From contig JAEWWW010000066.1 in the NCBI GenBank assembly GCA_023396215.1, positions 1 through 8,452 on the forward strand: a stretch of DNA of 8,452 nt, in the 5' to 3' direction. Both the position numbers and the translations under genes were made by a program. Source of the DNA: Bacillota bacterium (lineage in GTDB: Bacteria > Bacillota > Clostridia > Oscillospirales > Ruminococcaceae). Positions 6,497 through 8,452 of the stretch are shown in pieces (position 1 is the first letter of the stretch; every line of letters starts with the position of its first letter). The notes below the pieces were generated by a model. The model saw only the letters and a list, made by a program, of their open reading frames with translations, ran no database searches and was not told the DNA's origin.

Positions 6497-6970
6497 TCAA
6501 AGGGAAATAATGCGGATATCCAGCCCCTGCGTGTGCGCATAGCGCAATGCCGAGCAAACCTCGCTGTCATTGCTCCCGTCATAAACCGCAATCAGCCGCC
6601 CGGCCAGAAAAACCATCCTGCGGCTGCGCCGAATGAAGCAGAAAGGGTCGTAATCCTCGTGATATACCCCCACGATGTCGCACAGCGCCAGCAGCCGGTG
6701 AAAGCTTTGGTCGGCTGTTTTTATCCGGCCGCGGTAGGGCAGCGCCGCCTCAAGCTTCAAGTCGGTGTTGTGCTTTTTTAAATCCGCCACAATGTTGGCG
6801 GCGGTCAACCCCGCCCCCTCGTCAAAGCCGGAGATAAAATGTGTGTAGCCGTCGGCAACCGCCTGCAAAATCTCTTTTTGCAGGGCGTGGGTCATATCGG
6901 CCAGCTTATCGGCGTGGATAATCCTGTGCCCCACAAAGCAGCAGGTGTTTTTTCCTCGGTCTTTCTTCAT
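6497..6970 (-). CDS. SLOG-family protein (DUF1273/YpsA-like)
   Basis: A 157-residue protein with a Rossmann-like SLOG fold. The start is ATG at 6970 with AGGGGG seven bases upstream. Residues 10-16 'CCFVGHR' match the opening 'C.iTGHR' motif. 'GYTHFISGFDEGAGLTAANIV' (41-61) matches the phosphate-binding 'f.sGgA.GvD..aAe' loop, although the usual aspartate of GvD is not in its place here. 'LEAALPYRGR' (about 73-82) fits 'l..aiPf', and 'RRMVFLAGRLIAVYDGSNDSEVCSALRYA' (about 117-145) fits the final nucleotide-binding part, with S/N/D in place of the usual glycine-glycine-threonine. The family is thought to bind nucleotide-like ligands; no reaction is assigned. It stands alone, with its own promoter and terminator, divergent from an XRE regulator that may control it. 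Whether it belongs to prophage or host is not clear. Confidence 0.82.
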   Translation of the reverse strand: MKKDRGKNTCCFVGHRIIHADKLADMTHALQKEILQAVADGYTHFISGFDEGAGLTAANIVADLKKHNTDLKLEAALPYRGRIKTADQSFHRLLALCDIVGVYHEDYDPFCFIRRSRRMVFLAGRLIAVYDGSNDSEVCSALRYAHTQGLDIRIISL

Positions 6971-7012
6971 AAACCTACCCCCTAATGACAGTTATAAAAT
7001 TGTGTTAAACAA

Positions 7013-7041
7013 ATTATACAAGTATTGTAATTGCAAGTCAA
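7013..7041 (-). promoter_or_regulatory. Sigma-A promoter of the SLOG gene
   Basis: On the minus strand TTGACT (7041-7036) and a perfect TATAAT (7018-7013) are separated by exactly 17 bases. Transcription would start near 7006, giving a leader of about 36 bases before the ATG at 6970. Confidence 0.88.
7017..7029. promoter_or_regulatory. Candidate operator TACAA-GTA-TTGTA
   Basis: A perfect 5+5 inverted repeat around three bases overlaps the -10 box and spacer of the SLOG promoter. A related palindrome, CAATATTG preceded by TA (7087-7096), lies just before the ribosome site of the XRE gene on the other side of the gap. These are plausible binding sites for the XRE regulator, but short AT-rich palindromes can occur by chance. 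Confidence 0.35.
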
Positions 7042-7115
7042 TCAATATGACATTTTATTAATGGCATAATAAGAAGTTGGGTAAGTTACAATATTGCAGA
7101 AAGGGGTGGTTTTAT

Positions 7116-7430
7116 ATGTATGAAGATTTCTTTGCCGAGCGTCTTTCAAAACTGCGAACAGCCAAAAATGTTTCAGCACGTGAAATGAGTCTTTCTATTG
7201 GTCAAAACCGGAATTATATTAACCAAATCGAAAATAGAAAAATGTTTCCCGCTATGCAGACATTCTTCTACATCTGTGAATATCTGAACATCACCCCCAA
7301 AGACTTTTTTGACCAAGAGGTTGCCCACCCCCGGCAACTGACGGAGCTGATTGAGGAGCTAAAGCGGCTGGACGCCAAAACACTGGAGCATATCTCCGGC
7401 CTCGTAAAAGAACTGGGCGGCAAAAGATAA
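7116..7430 (+). CDS. XRE-family helix-turn-helix transcriptional regulator
   Basis: A 104-residue DNA-binding protein. The ATG at 7116 is preceded by AAAGGGG (7100-7106) nine bases away; an in-frame TTG at 7077 would put the ribosome site inside the gene and is rejected. Residues about 6-62 form the helix-turn-helix domain: 'RLSKLRTAKNVSAREMSLSIGQNRNYINQIENRKMFPAMQTFFYICEYLNITPKDFF', with the recognition helix near 'NRNYINQIENR'. The tail 'LTELIEELKRLDAKTLEHISGLVKEL' is a helix pair commonly seen in small clostridial XRE regulators and may serve dimer formation. The first half is markedly richer in A and T than the surrounding genes, a hint of transfer. It is divergent from the SLOG gene, which is its most likely target besides itself. 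I found only a poor promoter candidate for it (CATAAT at 7065). Confidence 0.9.
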   Translation: MYEDFFAERLSKLRTAKNVSAREMSLSIGQNRNYINQIENRKMFPAMQTFFYICEYLNITPKDFFDQEVAHPRQLTELIEELKRLDAKTLEHISGLVKELGGKR

Positions 7431-7441
7431 CCGTAACAGCA

Positions 7442-7473
7442 CAAAGCCCCCCGCCATCCGGCGGGGGGCTTTG
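7442..7473. terminator. Terminator after the XRE gene
   Basis: A perfect 14-bp GC-rich stem (7442-7455 with 7460-7473) with loop ATCC starts eleven bases after the XRE stop codon. The A/T ends of the stem give TTT on either strand, so it may work both ways, though the T-tract is short. Confidence 0.8.
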
Positions 7474-7474
7474 C

Positions 7475-7564
7475 GAGGGTGTCAATTCTTTGACACCCTC
7501 CACAAGGGGGACTTCGTGTCCTGTGCAAAACCTAGGGGTTTTGCGTCCAGCCGTCCCCCTCGTG
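7475..7564. repeat. Structured non-coding stretch with three nested or adjacent hairpins
   Basis: GAGGGTGTCAA (7475-7485) pairs perfectly with TTGACACCCTC (7490-7500). Directly after it, CACAAGGGGGA (7501-7511) pairs with TCCCCCTCGTG (7554-7564) with one A-C mismatch that becomes a G-U pair in a minus-strand RNA. Inside that outer stem, GCAAAACC (7525-7532) pairs with GGTTTTGC (7537-7544), and GGAC/GTCC (7509-7521) offers an alternative pairing. No frame here looks coding. It may be a small RNA or another palindromic repeat; the strand preference hints at a minus-strand RNA. Confidence 0.5.
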
Positions 7565-7577
7565 AACACCCCCAAGC

Positions 7578-7606
7578 AAAACTGCCCGCGGTGAGCGGGC
7601 AGTTTT
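7578..7606. terminator. Terminator after the uracil-DNA glycosylase gene
   Basis: A perfect 12-bp stem (AAAACTGCCCGC at 7578-7589 with GCGGGCAGTTTT at 7595-7606) with a 5-base loop gives TTTT on both strands. For the minus strand it lies 58 bases after the glycosylase stop codon, so it most likely ends that transcript and can also block read-through from the XRE side. Confidence 0.8.
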
Positions 7607-7664
7607 AGAGGAATCGCTCCGGCGGCGCATGTCCGCCTGCGCGATATATTTTACACACTTGCTT

Positions 7665-8249
7665 TTATTGCTGCTCAGGGTAGGTGTGGGTGCAAACCTC
7701 TTTAATCTTATCTCGCAGCCTCAGCATATCCTCCAGTGCGGCGGGCTTATTGCCGGGGTTGCGCAGCAGCGCCGCAGGGTGAAAGGTGCCCATCAGCAAA
7801 GTGCCATTGCGGTCGATAAACTCACCGTGCTGCCTTGTCACCTTAAAGCCGGGGTCGATGATGCTGGTGGCGGCAATCCGCCCCACACAGACAATAATCT
7901 TCGGCTTTATCAGGTAGGTCTGGTTGCGCAGCCAGCCAAGGCACTGTTCAATCTCCTCCGGCTTGGGGTCGCGGTTCTGGGGCGGGCGGCACTTCACCAT
8001 GTTGGCGATATACAGGTTGCTCTTACGCGAAAGCCCCACATGCTCCAGCAGCTTGTCCAGAAGCTGGCCGCTGCGCCCCACAAAGGGCAGGCCCTGCTCG
8101 TCCTCGTCCCGGCCCGGCCCTTCGCCGATAATCATCACCTCGGCCTGCGGGTTGCCCACCCCAAACACCACCTGGGTGCGGGTTTCACAAAGGCCGCAGC
8201 GGCGGCACTCCAACGCCTGGCTGCGCAGCTCTTCAAAGTTTTCTATCAT
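7665..8249 (-). CDS. Family 4 uracil-DNA glycosylase (4Fe-4S)
   Basis: A 194-residue base-excision repair enzyme that removes uracil from DNA, leaving an abasic site. I chose ATG 8249: GAGGTGG lies just upstream, and a -10 box at 8317-8312 puts the transcript start near 8305, which rules out an ATG at 8303. The four iron-sulphur cysteines are at C15, C18, C87 and C103, the spacing known for family 4 enzymes. Motif A is 'GEGPGRDED' (42-50) followed by 'QGLPFVGRSGQLLD' with the base-stacking F56; motif B is 'HPAALLRNP' starting at H156. 'NMVKCRPPQNRDP' is also a family signature. All key residues are present. It is most likely a host gene; nothing links it functionally to the prophage. Confidence 0.95.
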   Translation of the reverse strand: MIENFEELRSQALECRRCGLCETRTQVVFGVGNPQAEVMIIGEGPGRDEDEQGLPFVGRSGQLLDKLLEHVGLSRKSNLYIANMVKCRPPQNRDPKPEEIEQCLGWLRNQTYLIKPKIIVCVGRIAATSIIDPGFKVTRQHGEFIDRNGTLLMGTFHPAALLRNPGNKPAALEDMLRLRDKIKEVCTHTYPEQQ

Positions 8250-8311
8250 ACCATCCACCTCACAAATCCTTAGCCAACGGCGAAAAAACCGCATTCCGAC
8301 CATATAAGGTT

Positions 8312-8320
8312 ATTATAACA
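8312..8320 (-). promoter_or_regulatory. Extended -10 promoter of the glycosylase gene
   Basis: On the minus strand TGT followed by TATAAT (8320-8312) gives a perfect -10 box with the extended TGn. No good -35 box is found 16-18 bases upstream, as is often the case with extended -10 promoters. It would give a leader of roughly 55 bases. Confidence 0.6.
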
Positions 8321-8343
8321 CAACAATCCATCTCGCCCCGAGG
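8314..8343. repeat. Direct repeat, copy 1 (30 bp, 109-bp period)
   Basis: It matches 8423-8452 at 23 of 30 positions without gaps. The conserved parts are TATAACACA at the start and CTCGCCCCGAGG at the end; the middle differs. It overlaps the -10 region of the glycosylase promoter. Confidence 0.7.
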
Positions 8344-8380
8344 GTCGCCAAGCCTGCCTTGTGTTTCAATGCTCTCGGGT

Positions 8381-8413
8381 ACCCGTTCAAAAGTTTTACT
8401 TTCGGTAACGGGT
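8381..8413. repeat. Stem-loop between the two direct repeats
   Basis: ACCCGTT (8381-8387) pairs with AACGGGT (8407-8413), and inside it AAAGT (8390-8394) pairs with ACTTT (8398-8402) around TTT. It lies upstream of the glycosylase promoter. No T-tract follows on either strand, so it is not a normal terminator. Confidence 0.4.
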
Positions 8414-8422
8414 GACGTTATA

Positions 8423-8452
8423 TATAACACAGTGATATTCCTCGCCCCGAGG
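8423..8452. repeat. Direct repeat, copy 2 (30 bp), at the window edge
   Basis: This is the second copy of the 30-bp repeat, 109 bp from the first. On the minus strand it also carries a -10-like TGTTATATA, and its last bases form CCTCG-GGG-CGAGG, a 5-bp stem. Further copies may lie beyond the edge. Confidence 0.7.

Noticed and set aside
6258..6557. A 99-codon minus-strand frame across the second element and the SLOG terminator
   Set aside because: It is built from the repeat element and a terminator hairpin, has no credible ribosome site, and overlaps the 3' end of the SLOG gene.
7077..7115. Upstream TTG start for the XRE regulator
   Set aside because: It would place the AAAGGGG ribosome site inside the coding region; the ATG at 7116 has ideal spacing.
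8250..8303. Longer glycosylase start at ATG 8303
   Set aside because: The -10 box at 8312-8317 would leave almost no leader, and GAGGTGG lies directly before the ATG at 8249.
8314..8452. Start of a CRISPR array
   Set aside because: Only two imperfect copies are seen, the conserved core is interrupted, and the 79-bp gap between copies is far too long for a normal spacer.

Overview
The window looks like a GC-rich Firmicutes genome, probably a gut clostridium of the Oscillospirales/Ruminococcaceae type. This rests on the style of the phage proteins, strong GGAGG-type ribosome sites, a sigma-A type promoter, and small inverted-repeat elements in the gaps. The taxon is inference; no rRNA or other marker gene is present.

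Positions 1-6183, all on the minus strand, are the packaging and head module of a tailed-phage prophage with PBSX/HK97-like gene order. In transcription order it holds small terminase, large terminase, portal, prohead protease with a putative scaffold tail, decoration protein, major capsid protein, head-tail connector, and the first 49 codons of a further neck gene cut by the window edge. Overlaps (terS/terL by 14 bases, connector/neck gene by ATGA) and a 3-base gap (terL/portal) indicate one co-translated operon. The proteins together would cut and pump DNA (terminase, portal), build and mature the shell (capsid, protease, decoration) and attach the tail (connector, neck gene). No lysis, integrase, repressor or tail gene is visible, so prophage completeness cannot be judged.

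A palindrome-ended element of about 180 bp (2079-2259), bounded by TTAA, sits in the head operon exactly at the stop codon of the protease gene. A second structured element of about 159 bp (6260-6418) lies between terS and the next gene. Both look like MITE-type non-coding mobile repeats.

Positions 6448-7473 hold a divergent pair: a SLOG/DUF1273 (YpsA-like) protein on the minus strand with a near-consensus promoter and its own terminator, and a small XRE-family regulator on the plus strand. They share an AT-rich gap of 145 bp containing short palindromes.

Positions 7431-7664 are non-coding but densely structured: two GC-rich terminators flank an unusual multi-hairpin stretch. Positions 7665-8249 (minus) encode a family 4 uracil-DNA glycosylase, a normal chromosomal repair gene. 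Upstream of it, two copies of a 30-bp sequence lie 109 bp apart, each with a -10-like box, and the second copy ends at the window edge.

I see no convincing new defence or other multi-gene system. The most unusual items are the two MITE-like elements, the structured intergenic stretch, the 109-bp spaced repeat, and the zinc-knuckle insertion in the protease.
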